Origin: Gammaproteobacteria bacterium
GTDB taxonomy: Bacteria > Pseudomonadota > Gammaproteobacteria > Pseudomonadales > Cellvibrionaceae
Assembly: GCA_004172865.1 (NCBI GenBank)
Contig: SEBV01000019.1
Location: 48,480-112,479 of the forward strand
Reading direction: 5' to 3'
DNA length: 64,000 nt
In this document: piece after piece, positions 18,799 through 26,654 of the stretch
How the letters are laid out: each line of letters begins with the position of its first letter
Position numbering within the stretch: the stretch's first letter is position 1
Made by a program: the position numbers and the translations under genes
The notes under the pieces: generated by a model
What the model saw: the letters and a program-made list of their open reading frames with translations, nothing else
Told to the model about the DNA's origin: nothing
Databases searched by the model: none

Positions 18799-20205
18799 GT
18801 GCCAGTACCTGCTAGCGTTGAATCGTTACTACAAAATAGAAATGTTGCCTATGATATTGCGGCAACTCCGTTCGATGACGATGAACGCCGCTTGATCTGG
18901 CATGACCAACATTTACGTAATATGAGTGCCGCCAAATCCTTGATTTTACAAGATGGCCAAGGCCGGGTTCAGGTGATCATTTCCGCCGATCGCCTGCTCG
19001 ACTTGAAAGCCGTAAACCGCCATTTGGGCCGCGAATTACAAGCCACCAGCGCTGAAGATATTCGTAAATTTTGCGATAGCCACCACCTCGATTCCATCCC
19101 CGCCCTGCCTAAACTCGCGGGTTTGCAGACCTTGGTTGATAAAAGCCTGTTGGATCGCAAAGAGTTGTTGCTGGATTCTGGCAGCGAAGAACAATTAGTT
19201 CGCATTGGCCGCAGCGAGTTTGAACAGATTCTGGAAGGTGCAACTCTCTGTGACATTTCCGTACCTTTAGGCCCGCTCGAAGTAGATGATTTGAACACTA
19301 GCGACGAGGATCAAATTCTCGGCGCGGTGCGCAACTTTACCCAACTTCGTATCAAACAACGCCTTGAAGAAACCCTCGAATTGCCGCCGTTATCGGATAC
19401 CGCACAACGCATTATTAAATTGCGCGTTAATCCCAATGCGGACATCAGCGACCTCGCCCAAATTGTAGAAACTGACCCAAGTCTGGCCGCGCAAGTGGTG
19501 AGCTGGGCGGCATCACCTTATTATTCCGCACCCGGAAAAATCAAATCCATTCACGACGCCATAGTGCGTGTGCTGGGGTTCGATATGGTGCTTAACCTTG
19601 CCCTGGGTTTATCGCTCGGCAAAACCATGACTATTCCTAAAGAAGGCCCACACGGCACCTTGCCCTATTGGCAACAAGCGGTGTTTATGGCCGCAACTAT
19701 TGAAGGTTTGGTGACTGCGATTCCTCGCGATCATCGCCCCAGTTTTGGTATGGCTTATTTGTGCGGACTCTTGCATAACTTCGGTTATCTGATTTTGTCC
19801 GAAGTATTTCCGCCCTATTTCCACTCTTATTGCGAACTGGCGGATGCCAACCCACACGTAACTCATCAAGCCATCGAGCGTCATTTATTAGGCGTAACGC
19901 GCGAACAATTGGCGAGTACATTGATGTCATTGTGGAGCATGCCGGAAGAAGTGGTAATTGGCCTGCGTCATCAAAATAACCCGAGCTATCAGGGCGAAAA
20001 CAGCCAATACGCTAAATTGATTTTTGTTGCCCAGCGTTTATTGCATCAACACAATATTGGCCAAGGCCCAAAATTGGATATTCCGCAGCAAGTATTTGAT
20101 GATTTGCACCTGGATTCCGAAAAAGCGCGACAAACCGTGCAAAATATCCTTGAATCCAGCGACGACTTGAAACATATTGCCCATGAGCTAAGCCCCAAAC
20201 ACTGA
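18799..20205 (+). CDS. YbaK-like deacylase domain fused to HDOD domain
   Basis: 468 residues. The N-terminal part (about 1-155) resembles the YbaK/ProX aminoacyl-tRNA deacylase fold, including the AAKSLIL lysine. The C-terminal part (about 185-400) is an HDOD domain (LPPLSDTAQRIIKLRVNPNADISDLAQIVETDPSLAAQVV), an HD-like signalling module without full catalytic residues. This fusion is known downstream of recG in pseudomonads. The role is unknown; HDOD proteins link to signalling and stress. The start is GTG with AAAGGAG upstream. Confidence 0.88.
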   Translation: MPVPASVESLLQNRNVAYDIAATPFDDDERRLIWHDQHLRNMSAAKSLILQDGQGRVQVIISADRLLDLKAVNRHLGRELQATSAEDIRKFCDSHHLDSIPALPKLAGLQTLVDKSLLDRKELLLDSGSEEQLVRIGRSEFEQILEGATLCDISVPLGPLEVDDLNTSDEDQILGAVRNFTQLRIKQRLEETLELPPLSDTAQRIIKLRVNPNADISDLAQIVETDPSLAAQVVSWAASPYYSAPGKIKSIHDAIVRVLGFDMVLNLALGLSLGKTMTIPKEGPHGTLPYWQQAVFMAATIEGLVTAIPRDHRPSFGMAYLCGLLHNFGYLILSEVFPPYFHSYCELADANPHVTHQAIERHLLGVTREQLASTLMSLWSMPEEVVIGLRHQNNPSYQGENSQYAKLIFVAQRLLHQHNIGQGPKLDIPQQVFDDLHLDSEKARQTVQNILESSDDLKHIAHELSPKH

Positions 20206-20267
20206 AGGAGTCAGCCAACTACCAGCAAAGGTAAACCGGCGACCAAACCTAGAAAGTAACAACTCTT

Positions 20268-20297
20268 AAACCCCTGACCTTCAGGGGTTTTCTTTTT
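20268..20297 (+). terminator. Rho-independent terminator
   Basis: CCCCTGA (20271-20277), loop CCT, TCAGGGG (20281-20287), then a T-rich run. It ends the recG/HDOD transcript. Confidence 0.9.
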
Positions 20298-20315
20298 CAG
20301 GACATTGCAAATAAT

Positions 20316-21095
20316 ATGAATAACGCGCAAGAAGCTGCCGCGATTTTAGTTGAACGCCGTCAAACCGGTACACAAGGAGATCGCCTTCCTGAAAACTATC
20401 GCCCCACTACTATTGATCAAGCTCTCGCCATTCAAGCAGCGGTTACTGAACGTTGGTGCGAACTGGAAGATGACAGCATCGGCGGTTGGAAATGCCTTTT
20501 ACCGCCTGAAAATCGAATTATTATCGGTCCCATTTATACACGTACCATCAATTCCGTAGCGCCGGTCGCTCTCTGGCCAAAACCACAAAACCAAGGTTTA
20601 GCTCGAATCGAACCCGAACTGGTTTTCTTCTTTGGGCAAGATTTACCTCCCCGAGCTGAACCCTACACAGCTGCTGAAGTCGATGCTGCTATAAGCCGCA
20701 CCCACATGGCCTTGGAGCTGATTAATTCCCGTTACAGCGATCCGTCTACAATTGAATTTCCGGAAGCTTTGGCGGATGGTTTGGTGAATCAAGGCTTGTT
20801 TATCGGTCCGCAAATTGACAACGAACTCGCCCGCACTGCCAGCGAATTTGCGATCAACGTGTTTCACGGTATTGATGTAAACGATCACCACGGGAAGCAT
20901 CCCAATGGAAACCCCCGCGCGCCTTTATATTGGCTGGCAGAGTTTTTACGCACCCAAGGCCAAGGTATAGTCGCCGGGCAAGCAGTGATTACGGGTTCCT
21001 ACGCAGGCGTGCTGGAAGTCCCATTGAATACGAATATCACCATCGAATACGCAGGCTTGGGCACGATGGAAGTGAGTTTTACAGCGAATTCATAA
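20316..21095 (+). CDS. 2-keto-4-pentenoate hydratase-like protein (FAH superfamily)
   Basis: 259 residues with the fumarylacetoacetase-type pattern, including RIEPELVFFFG with the acidic metal-binding residues, and VTGSYAGVLEVP near the end. Relatives hydrate 2-oxopent-4-enoate or decarboxylate related acids in aromatic catabolism. No meta-cleavage genes are near, so the true substrate is open. Confidence 0.82.
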   Translation: MNNAQEAAAILVERRQTGTQGDRLPENYRPTTIDQALAIQAAVTERWCELEDDSIGGWKCLLPPENRIIIGPIYTRTINSVAPVALWPKPQNQGLARIEPELVFFFGQDLPPRAEPYTAAEVDAAISRTHMALELINSRYSDPSTIEFPEALADGLVNQGLFIGPQIDNELARTASEFAINVFHGIDVNDHHGKHPNGNPRAPLYWLAEFLRTQGQGIVAGQAVITGSYAGVLEVPLNTNITIEYAGLGTMEVSFTANS

Positions 21096-21127
21096 GATAG
21101 TTAAAAGTGAACACAAAGGGGAAAAGG

Positions 21128-21766
21128 ATGAATAAATTTACTGCGGTAATTGCTTTGGTTCTCGCTTTTTGCGCTGCATCCGTCAGCGCTGCCGATAATT
21201 CAGGCACACCCTTTACCCTTTCCAAACGCGAACAAAGCTTTTTAGAGCAGCGAGTTTGCGGTGCTCAATACAGCCTTAAAGCCGGCAAAATTAAGGCTTA
21301 CGCCTTTAAAGCATCCGCCGGAGGCGATGGCAAACTCGCGTTGGAAGCGCGCACTTCTGCCTACGTGGAGTGCGAAAGCCACGGCGATTTTATGGGCAAA
21401 CCCATGCATTACATCGACGATTGCGATCTGGTCGACGGCGAATGGGATTGCTCACCCCCGCAGCTTGAAGTGCTGGTAAACATCAACGGACGCGAAATCA
21501 AAATGCGCCCCTGGAGCGGCCTAACGCCGGAAAAATCCTACCAACTCCTTAAAGACATCAGCACCCGCGGGCGCTTCCAAGGGGAATCTCTCGACAAAGC
21601 CATAGGCAACAGCTGTGACGTCGCCAAAAACAAAGACCCAGATATCATCGAATTAGGCTGCGAAGCCGCCATGACCATTTCGTTTTGGTGTCCCCAAGCG
21701 AAGCTAACCGGCTGCCCACGGGTATTATTTTTGAGTTTTGATGAGCCTGCGTTTAAGCGGAAATGA
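21128..21766 (+). CDS. Secreted eight-cysteine protein, paralogue A
   Basis: 212 residues from the ATG at 21128, which has GAAAAGG just before it; an in-frame GTG lies at 21107. A signal peptide ends SVSA|ADN. The mature part has eight cysteines in the contexts VCGAQ, VECESHG, DDCDL, WDCSP, NSCDV, LGCEA, FWCPQ and TGCPRV. I do not recognise the family. The even number of cysteines and the signal peptide suggest disulfide-bonded folding in the periplasm or outside. The next gene is a paralogue, and the two overlap by ATGA. Confidence 0.75.
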   Translation: MNKFTAVIALVLAFCAASVSAADNSGTPFTLSKREQSFLEQRVCGAQYSLKAGKIKAYAFKASAGGDGKLALEARTSAYVECESHGDFMGKPMHYIDDCDLVDGEWDCSPPQLEVLVNINGREIKMRPWSGLTPEKSYQLLKDISTRGRFQGESLDKAIGNSCDVAKNKDPDIIELGCEAAMTISFWCPQAKLTGCPRVLFLSFDEPAFKRK

Positions 21767-22371
21767 GAATGAAAATTTCTCTTTTTTTATTGGCTACAAC
21801 AATGCTTACTTTGGCGGTCTCAGCGAGCGCAGACCTAATTCCACGAAAAGAAATGGCTATTTCAAACGCTGAGTTTTCTAAACTTGAGAGCATAGGTTGT
21901 CTAACACCACACAAACTTAGTGCGGAGGAGATCCGGGGCTATGTAAGCGAACACTCTGAATTAAAATCAGGTGCTGAATCAGCCTACGTAAAATGCAAAT
22001 CTCATGGAATATTTATGGAGACACCAATTTATTATCAAACCTATTGCTGGATTGATAATGGACAATGGAAATGCAATGAGACCGAACTAGAAGGAACAAT
22101 TAAGATCGGCCAACGCAACGTAAAAGTGCATCCATTAGGCATATCCTTAGAAACTACATACAAAACTCTTACTCTAATTCGTTCTTATGGAAACTTTCAG
22201 GGAATCCCGATGATGGATGCAATAGGATCAAGTTGCGATGTGTCCCAGCTGGACAATGAAATCATAGAACTAAGTTGCAGGAAAAAAATTACGGTTTCCA
22301 GCTGGTGTCCACAACCACAGCTCACCGGTTGCCCACGCGTAATATCAGTCGCTCAACAACCATCTTTTTAG
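21763..22371 (+). CDS. Secreted eight-cysteine protein, paralogue B
   Basis: 202 residues with a signal peptide (ending SASA|DLI). It repeats all eight cysteine contexts of the preceding gene (IGCLT, VKCKSHG, TYCWI, WKCNE, SSCDV, LSCRK, SWCPQ, TGCPRV) and shared motifs such as GNFQG and QLTGCPRV, so the two arose by duplication. Codon use is clearly more AT-rich than in its partner. The ATG overlaps the stop of paralogue A, implying translational coupling. Function unknown. Confidence 0.75.
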   Translation: MRMKISLFLLATTMLTLAVSASADLIPRKEMAISNAEFSKLESIGCLTPHKLSAEEIRGYVSEHSELKSGAESAYVKCKSHGIFMETPIYYQTYCWIDNGQWKCNETELEGTIKIGQRNVKVHPLGISLETTYKTLTLIRSYGNFQGIPMMDAIGSSCDVSQLDNEIIELSCRKKITVSSWCPQPQLTGCPRVISVAQQPSF

Positions 22372-22383
22372 AGGAAAGGTATT

Positions 22384-22779
22384 TTGTCAGACCAACCATT
22401 TTACAGCTGCGAAATCCCCGTGCGTTGGGGCGATATGGACGCTTTCGGCCATGTAAATAACACGATTTACTTTCGCTATTTTGAAGAGACGCGCTTCCAG
22501 TGGATGCTTCAAAAAGGTATTCCGATTGGGGGTGATACCTATCCGGTAGTCGTCACTATTGGCTGCACATTTTTCCGGCCAGTGTTTCACCCGGACATTT
22601 TGCGCATCGACGTATTTATCTCCGAACCTGGTCGCTCCAGTTTTATGGCGACTTATAAGGTTTATACGAGCGCGGATCAGGAGAATCCCTGTAGCGAAGG
22701 TTATTCAAAAATTGTGTGGGTGGATAAAGCAACGGGAAAATCTGTGGCCTTGCCAGATGCGGTTAGGAGTTGGTTTTAA
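22384..22779 (+). CDS. Acyl-CoA thioesterase, 4HBT hotdog family (YbgC-like)
   Basis: 131 residues forming a single hotdog fold. The catalytic motif RWGDMDAFGHVNN is at 14-26 (Asp17/Asp19), followed by YFRYFEETR. It hydrolyses acyl-CoA thioesters; the natural substrate is not readable. The start is TTG at 22384 with GAGGAAAGG immediately upstream, 13 bases after the eight-cysteine gene, so they may be co-transcribed. Confidence 0.9.
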   Translation: MSDQPFYSCEIPVRWGDMDAFGHVNNTIYFRYFEETRFQWMLQKGIPIGGDTYPVVVTIGCTFFRPVFHPDILRIDVFISEPGRSSFMATYKVYTSADQENPCSEGYSKIVWVDKATGKSVALPDAVRSWF

Positions 22780-22810
22780 TTCAATTTGAATCCGCCAAAC
22801 CCAAAACGAA

Positions 22811-22834
22811 AAAGGCGCTCAATGAGCGCCTTTT
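22811..22834. terminator. Bidirectional terminator
   Basis: GGCGCTC (22814-22820), loop AAT, GAGCGCC (22824-22830), flanked by A- and T-runs. It lies between the convergent thioesterase gene and hupB. Confidence 0.9.
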
Positions 22835-22850
22835 ACATATCAGCTAATAA

Positions 22851-23126
22851 TTAGCCGTTTACAGAATCTTTCAATGCTTTACCAGCTTTGAAGTTAACGC
22901 TGTTAGACGCTTTGATTTCGATAGCAGCGCCAGTTTGTGGGTTACGGCCAGTACGAGCGGCGCGGTGACTTTGGCTAAAGGTGCCGAAGCCGATCAAGGT
23001 GACGCTTTCATCGCGGCTCAAGGCGTTGGTGATTTGCTCAACGATGGCGGATACCGCAGCATCTGCTTTTTCTTTAGTCAAATCGGCTTGGGCGGCAACA
23101 GCGGTCACTAAATCTGCTTTATTCAT
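22851..23126 (-). CDS. hupB: HU-family DNA-binding protein
   Basis: 91 residues, the HU length. It begins MNKADLVTAVA and contains GFGTFSQSHRAARTGRNPQTG, the DNA-embracing arm of HU. It compacts and bends DNA as a dimer. In pseudomonads an HU gene also lies between recG and ubiC. No oddities. Confidence 0.96.
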   Translation of the reverse strand: MNKADLVTAVAAQADLTKEKADAAVSAIVEQITNALSRDESVTLIGFGTFSQSHRAARTGRNPQTGAAIEIKASNSVNFKAGKALKDSVNG

Positions 23127-23258
23127 GGTTGGTTTCCTTAAAATAGGTCGTTAATTCTGGTTTGTTGTTTTTGGTTGGATAAGGCTTTTTCTGCCGTCAA
23201 TAAATTCGAGCTGCTAGAATGCCAGCTTCTGATGACTTTAGCCTAGGGTTTTTTCACC

Positions 23259-23810
23259 TTGCCAACAATTTCACGCTCGCGGCGCGCACTGCGCTGGTTC
23301 ACTTACCCCGCGCCGCAACCTGTATATCCTAGCGCAAGTTTACAGACTTGGCTGCTGGATTCAGGTTCTTTGACTGCAAAGTTAATTAAACATAGCGGCG
23401 GCGATTTTAACGTAGAAGTGCTACAACAAGTATATTCCCGTGCCAGCCACAGCGAAGCGTTGGCATTGGGGATCGATTTTCAGCAGCGTTGCCTAATACG
23501 TGAAGTGATCCTGCGCGGTAACGGCGAGCCTTGGGTTTTTGCGCGCAGTGTCTTGCCGCTGAGCAGTCTGACCGGGCCGCTTTATCATCTGCGCAAACAG
23601 GGTAATCGCCCTTTGGGGGCATTTTTGTTTAGCCAGCCACACTTAAAACGCAGCCCCATTGCCCTTAGCCTGATTAGTCGCCATCATGCCTATGTTCCGG
23701 AAGAATTTTTGGGCGATGCACAGGTTTGGGGCCGGCGTTCGATTTTTTCCATCGATAACAGGCCGCTCCTGGTCAGCGAAGTTTTTCTGCCCGGGTTCCC
23801 GGAAACGTAG
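23259..23810 (+). CDS. ubiC: Chorismate lyase UbiC
   Basis: 183 residues, slightly longer than E. coli UbiC (165). The family patterns WLLDSGSLT, CLIREVILRGNGEPWVFARSV and WGRRSIF are present. It converts chorismate to 4-hydroxybenzoate plus pyruvate, the first committed step of ubiquinone synthesis. The start is a TTG; no in-frame ATG precedes the homology. ubiA follows, but sugE with its riboswitch lies between, unlike the usual ubiC-ubiA pair. Confidence 0.93.
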   Translation: MPTISRSRRALRWFTYPAPQPVYPSASLQTWLLDSGSLTAKLIKHSGGDFNVEVLQQVYSRASHSEALALGIDFQQRCLIREVILRGNGEPWVFARSVLPLSSLTGPLYHLRKQGNRPLGAFLFSQPHLKRSPIALSLISRHHAYVPEEFLGDAQVWGRRSIFSIDNRPLLVSEVFLPGFPET

Positions 23811-23825
23811 ACAATGAAAGACCGG

Positions 23826-23890
23826 CTAAGTGGACGACCACTCGGCTGTAATCCGATATCGGGGACGACCCTTTCCAAACTTGAAAGGTG
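23826..23890 (+). promoter_or_regulatory. Guanidine-II (mini-ykkC) riboswitch of sugE
   Basis: Two small hairpins with ACGA loops, the guanidine-II signature. Hairpin 1: AGTGG (23829-23833), ACGA, CCACT (23838-23842). Hairpin 2: GGGG (23861-23864), ACGA, CCCT (23869-23872, one G-U). The 3' strand of hairpin 2 runs into CCTTTC (23870-23875), which is fully complementary to GAAAGG (23883-23888), the sugE ribosome binding site. So hairpin 2 and sequestration of the binding site exclude each other, fitting an ON switch when guanidine binds. The class is known to control sugE-type exporters. Confidence 0.9.
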
Positions 23891-23895
23891 TTGTT

Positions 23896-24216
23896 ATGAA
23901 CTGGATATTGTTGATATTGGCTGGCCTGTTAGAAATCGTGTGGGCTATTGGCCTTAAATACACCGATGGTTTCACCCGGCTCTGGCCGACAGTTGCAACC
24001 GTCTCCGCCATGCTAATAAGCCTTGCGCTGCTGGGGATTGTGATGAAAACCCTGCCCGTTAGTACCGCTTATGCCGTCTGGATGGGAATCGGGGTTGTGG
24101 GTACCGCGATACTGGGAATTGTGATCCTGAATGAGCCGGCAACCTTCGGTCGATTATTTAGCATCGGTTTGATACTCGCAGGCGTTATCGGCCTGAAACT
24201 GACAACATCTGCCTAA
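23896..24216 (+). CDS. sugE: SugE/Gdx small multidrug-resistance family guanidinium exporter
   Basis: 106 residues, four membrane helices, with the conserved Glu13 in [12 protein letters not shown] and the SugE-type segment [19 protein letters not shown]. SugE/Gdx proteins exchange guanidinium for protons. The ATG at 23896 follows GAAAGG; the frame extends further upstream but runs through the riboswitch. The guanidine-II element upstream strongly supports guanidinium as the substrate. The gene sits between ubiC and ubiA. Confidence 0.95.
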   Translation: MNWILLILAGLLEIVWAIGLKYTDGFTRLWPTVATVSAMLISLALLGIVMKTLPVSTAYAVWMGIGVVGTAILGIVILNEPATFGRLFSIGLILAGVIGLKLTTSA

Positions 24217-24273
24217 GCGATGACGACTTAACATTGATAAGCCGACGCTCTCGCGAGGCTGTTTTACTCTCAG

Positions 24274-25590
24274 GTGCAGCTTTTTATGTCCAGCGAAAAA
24301 CCTCCAGCGCCAGACGCTAGCGTCGAGCAAGCTGCCCCCAAACCGGCAGCCAAGCCTGTTGCGAAGAAAGCTGCTCCAGCGGCGAAAAAGTCTGCACCTG
24401 CGAACAAATCTGTTGATGCAAGCAAGCCTGCTGATACCAAGACTGCCAATCCAAAAGTGATTGCAGAAAAACCTGCGGCAACTTTGACAGAATCTAAACC
24501 AGCAACATCGGCAGTCAAACCCGTCGCTAAAAAAGCCGCTCCAGCGCAACCCAAAAGTGGAGTAAAGCCGAGTCCAGCTTCCGCCGAAAAATTGGTAGCG
24601 CCTAAAGCAGAAGTAATTAATTCTGCCTCAAGTAAATCAGAAGCGGCAAAACCTGCGGGCAAAAAGCCCATGGCTAAAACAGCTCAACCAAAACCAGTAC
24701 CGAAAGCATCGGCTCCAGTGACTGCAGCAAAACCAGTAGATACCGAAACTCCAAAAGCGCAGCTCAACACCGCTGCGCAGGCCAAAAAACCTCAACCAGA
24801 GATTTCCGCTGTTCCCGTAAAAACACCTGCACCTGCACCTGCACCTGCACCTGCACCTGCACCTGCACCTGCACCTGCACCTGCACCTGCACCTGCACCT
24901 GCACCCAAAAAGTCTGCGCCTAAAGCGCGAATACGCAAGCCTTTACCGCCCGCAATTCAGACTTTTAGCAAACGTTTGCCGCACTTTATGCAACTGATGC
25001 GATTGGATAAACCCATCGGCATTCTGCTATTGCTCTGGCCAACCCTATGGGCACTTTGGCTCGCCGCCAAAGGTGTTCCCAGCGTTAAAAATTTGATTAT
25101 TTTTAGTTTGGGGGTGGTAGTCATGCGCTCCGCCGGTTGTGTGATTAACGACTTCGCTGATCGTAAGATCGACGGAAAAGTTGCACGTACCCAAGGCCGA
25201 CCTTTAGCGACTGGTGTGATAAGCAGCCGCGAAGCTTTGATTCTTTTCATTGTTCTGTGCCTTATCGCTTTCGGCTTAGTGTTATTAACCGATCCGCTCA
25301 CCATCAAACTCTCGGTTGGCGGTTTGCTGCTCGCCTTCAGCTACCCGTTTATGAAACGCCACACCCATCTTCCCCAAGCCGTGCTTGGCGCTGCTTTCGC
25401 GTGGGGAATTCCAATGGCTTACGCCGCGCAAACTGGCGCGCTGGATAAAAACATGTGGCTGATTTACCTCGCCGTAGTGCTGTGGACGGTCGTCTACGAT
25501 ACTTTTTATGCGATGGTGGACCGCGACGACGATTTGAAAATCGGCGTGAAATCCACGGCGATTAGCCGATTTAGCACTTCGATAATGTAA
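24274..25590 (+). CDS. ubiA: UbiA 4-hydroxybenzoate prenyltransferase, N-terminally extended and C-terminally truncated
   Basis: 438 residues in two parts. Residues 1-227 are Lys/Ala/Pro-rich, histone-H1/AlgP-like, with a long (PA)n run. Residues 228-433 are Ubi[18 protein letters not shown], first Asp motif NDFADRKID near 292, [13 protein letters not shown], and second Asp motif [12 protein letters not shown] near 409. Homology stops at KIGVKSTAI (base 25563); eight unrelated residues follow and then a stop. UbiA is normally about 290 residues, so roughly 80-90 C-terminal residues, the last helices, are missing. Just after the break, another frame reads HFDNVIT, like the lost RFDKxI segment, which suggests a frameshift plus deletion. 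Whether the protein works is doubtful. Confidence 0.8.
   Translation: MQLFMSSEKPPAPDASVEQAAPKPAAKPVAKKAAPAAKKSAPANKSVDASKPADTKTANPKVIAEKPAATLTESKPATSAVKPVAKKAAPAQPKSGVKPSPASAEKLVAPKAEVINSASSKSEAAKPAGKKPMAKTAQPKPVPKASAPVTAAKPVDTETPKAQLNTAAQAKKPQPEISAVPVKTPAPAPAPAPAPAPAPAPAPAPAPAPAPKKSAPKARIRKPLPPAIQTFSKRLPHFMQLMRLDKPIGILLLLWPTLWALWLAAKGVPSVKNLIIFSLGVVVMRSAGCVINDFADRKIDGKVARTQGRPLATGVISSREALILFIVLCLIAFGLVLLTDPLTIKLSVGGLLLAFSYPFMKRHTHLPQAVLGAAFAWGIPMAYAAQTGALDKNMWLIYLAVVLWTVVYDTFYAMVDRDDDLKIGVKSTAISRFSTSIM
24824..24904 (+). repeat. GCACCT hexanucleotide tandem repeat inside ubiA
   Basis: Twelve perfect GCACCT units (24829-24900) plus partial units at both ends, coding for Pro-Ala pairs. Copy number changes would alter length without changing frame. 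Confidence 0.95.
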
Positions 25591-25703
25591 TCACCTTAGT
25601 CAAAAACTCCACAACTACCGCATAAAATCATACCTATGATTGCGCTGTCATTGATTGTAGAATCGCAGCGCTTTGACTTCATTTTCAACTTAGGTAGCAC
25701 TCA

Positions 25704-26603
25704 ATGATAAAAACTCTTCGCTATTTTTTTCTACTCACTGCCGCATTTACCCTGACTACAAGTGCGTTCGCCGACACCGCAAAAATCACCGTCAATAAAG
25801 ATGGCTGGACTTATTTGTTCGATAAAGACATGACCCAATGGACGACTTACCTCGGCATTCCACGCGCCGACACCAAGGTCACTGGCATTCCTAAAGATGA
25901 CAAAGGCAACTACACCCAAGCCGTCGGTTTTAATAAAGATGAACGCGGCGTGTTCACCACCAAAATCGTCGATGGCGAACCTGTATTGCATGTGAGCGGT
26001 GAGATTTACGGCAGTGTTCACACCAAACAAGAATTCGAAAATTATCACTTGGTCGTGCAATTCAAATGGGGCGAACAAAAATGGCCGCCGCGTCTCACCG
26101 AGCCACTGGATACCGGCATTCTTTATCATGTGATTGGCGACCACGGTGTCGACTACTGGAAAGCCTGGGCGCTCTCGCAAGAATTCCAGATCATGGAACA
26201 TAGCGTGGGAGACTGGTGGCAAATCGCCGGTTCGCAAATTGATATTCGCTGTGCAAAAGCTGCTGGCGAAACTGTGCCCATTTACGACCCTAAAGCGCCC
26301 TTAATCAGCTACGGCCCCGGCGGTGCTGGTATTACTTGTTTGCGCGGCAAAGATGCGGAAAAACCGAAAGGCGAATGGAACACACTTGAACTCATCACCT
26401 TCGGCGACAAAAGTTTGCATATTGTGAATGGCGAAGTGGTTATGGCGCTTTCAAATTCGCGTTACACTCTCGACGGCAAAGTTATCCCACTCACCAAAGG
26501 CAAAATTTTGCTGCAAAGCGAAGCGGGTGAAGCTTTCTTTAAAGGTGTGAAAATCAAATCAATTAAAGGTATTCCGGCCCAATATCAGTCTTACTTTAAT
26601 TAA
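25704..26603 (+). CDS. Secreted DUF1080 (3-keto-disaccharide hydrolase-like) protein
   Basis: 299 residues with a signal peptide (ending SAFA|DT). The rest is a DUF1080 beta-sandwich: WTYLFDKDMTQWTTY, HVSGEIYGSVHTKQEFENYHLVVQFKWG, DTGILYHV, QEFQIMEHSVGDWW, WNTLELITFGDKSLHIVNG. The fold is shared with concanavalin-type lectins, and some members act on 3-keto-glycosides. First gene of the accessory block after the broken ubiA. The substrate is unknown. Confidence 0.88.
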   Translation: MIKTLRYFFLLTAAFTLTTSAFADTAKITVNKDGWTYLFDKDMTQWTTYLGIPRADTKVTGIPKDDKGNYTQAVGFNKDERGVFTTKIVDGEPVLHVSGEIYGSVHTKQEFENYHLVVQFKWGEQKWPPRLTEPLDTGILYHVIGDHGVDYWKAWALSQEFQIMEHSVGDWWQIAGSQIDIRCAKAAGETVPIYDPKAPLISYGPGGAGITCLRGKDAEKPKGEWNTLELITFGDKSLHIVNGEVVMALSNSRYTLDGKVIPLTKGKILLQSEAGEAFFKGVKIKSIKGIPAQYQSYFN

Positions 26604-26654
26604 CTAGATTTGCCGCACGCCAATTTTTAAAATGGATTCTAAGGGACGATAAAC

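Noticed and set aside
24154..24671. Minus-strand frames opposite the Lys/Ala/Pro-rich tail of ubiA
   Set aside because: Composition mirrors the tail; no start signals or family resemblance.
24824..24904. Possible CRISPR array at the GCACCT repeat
   Set aside because: Units are six bases with no spacers; a simple in-frame tandem repeat.
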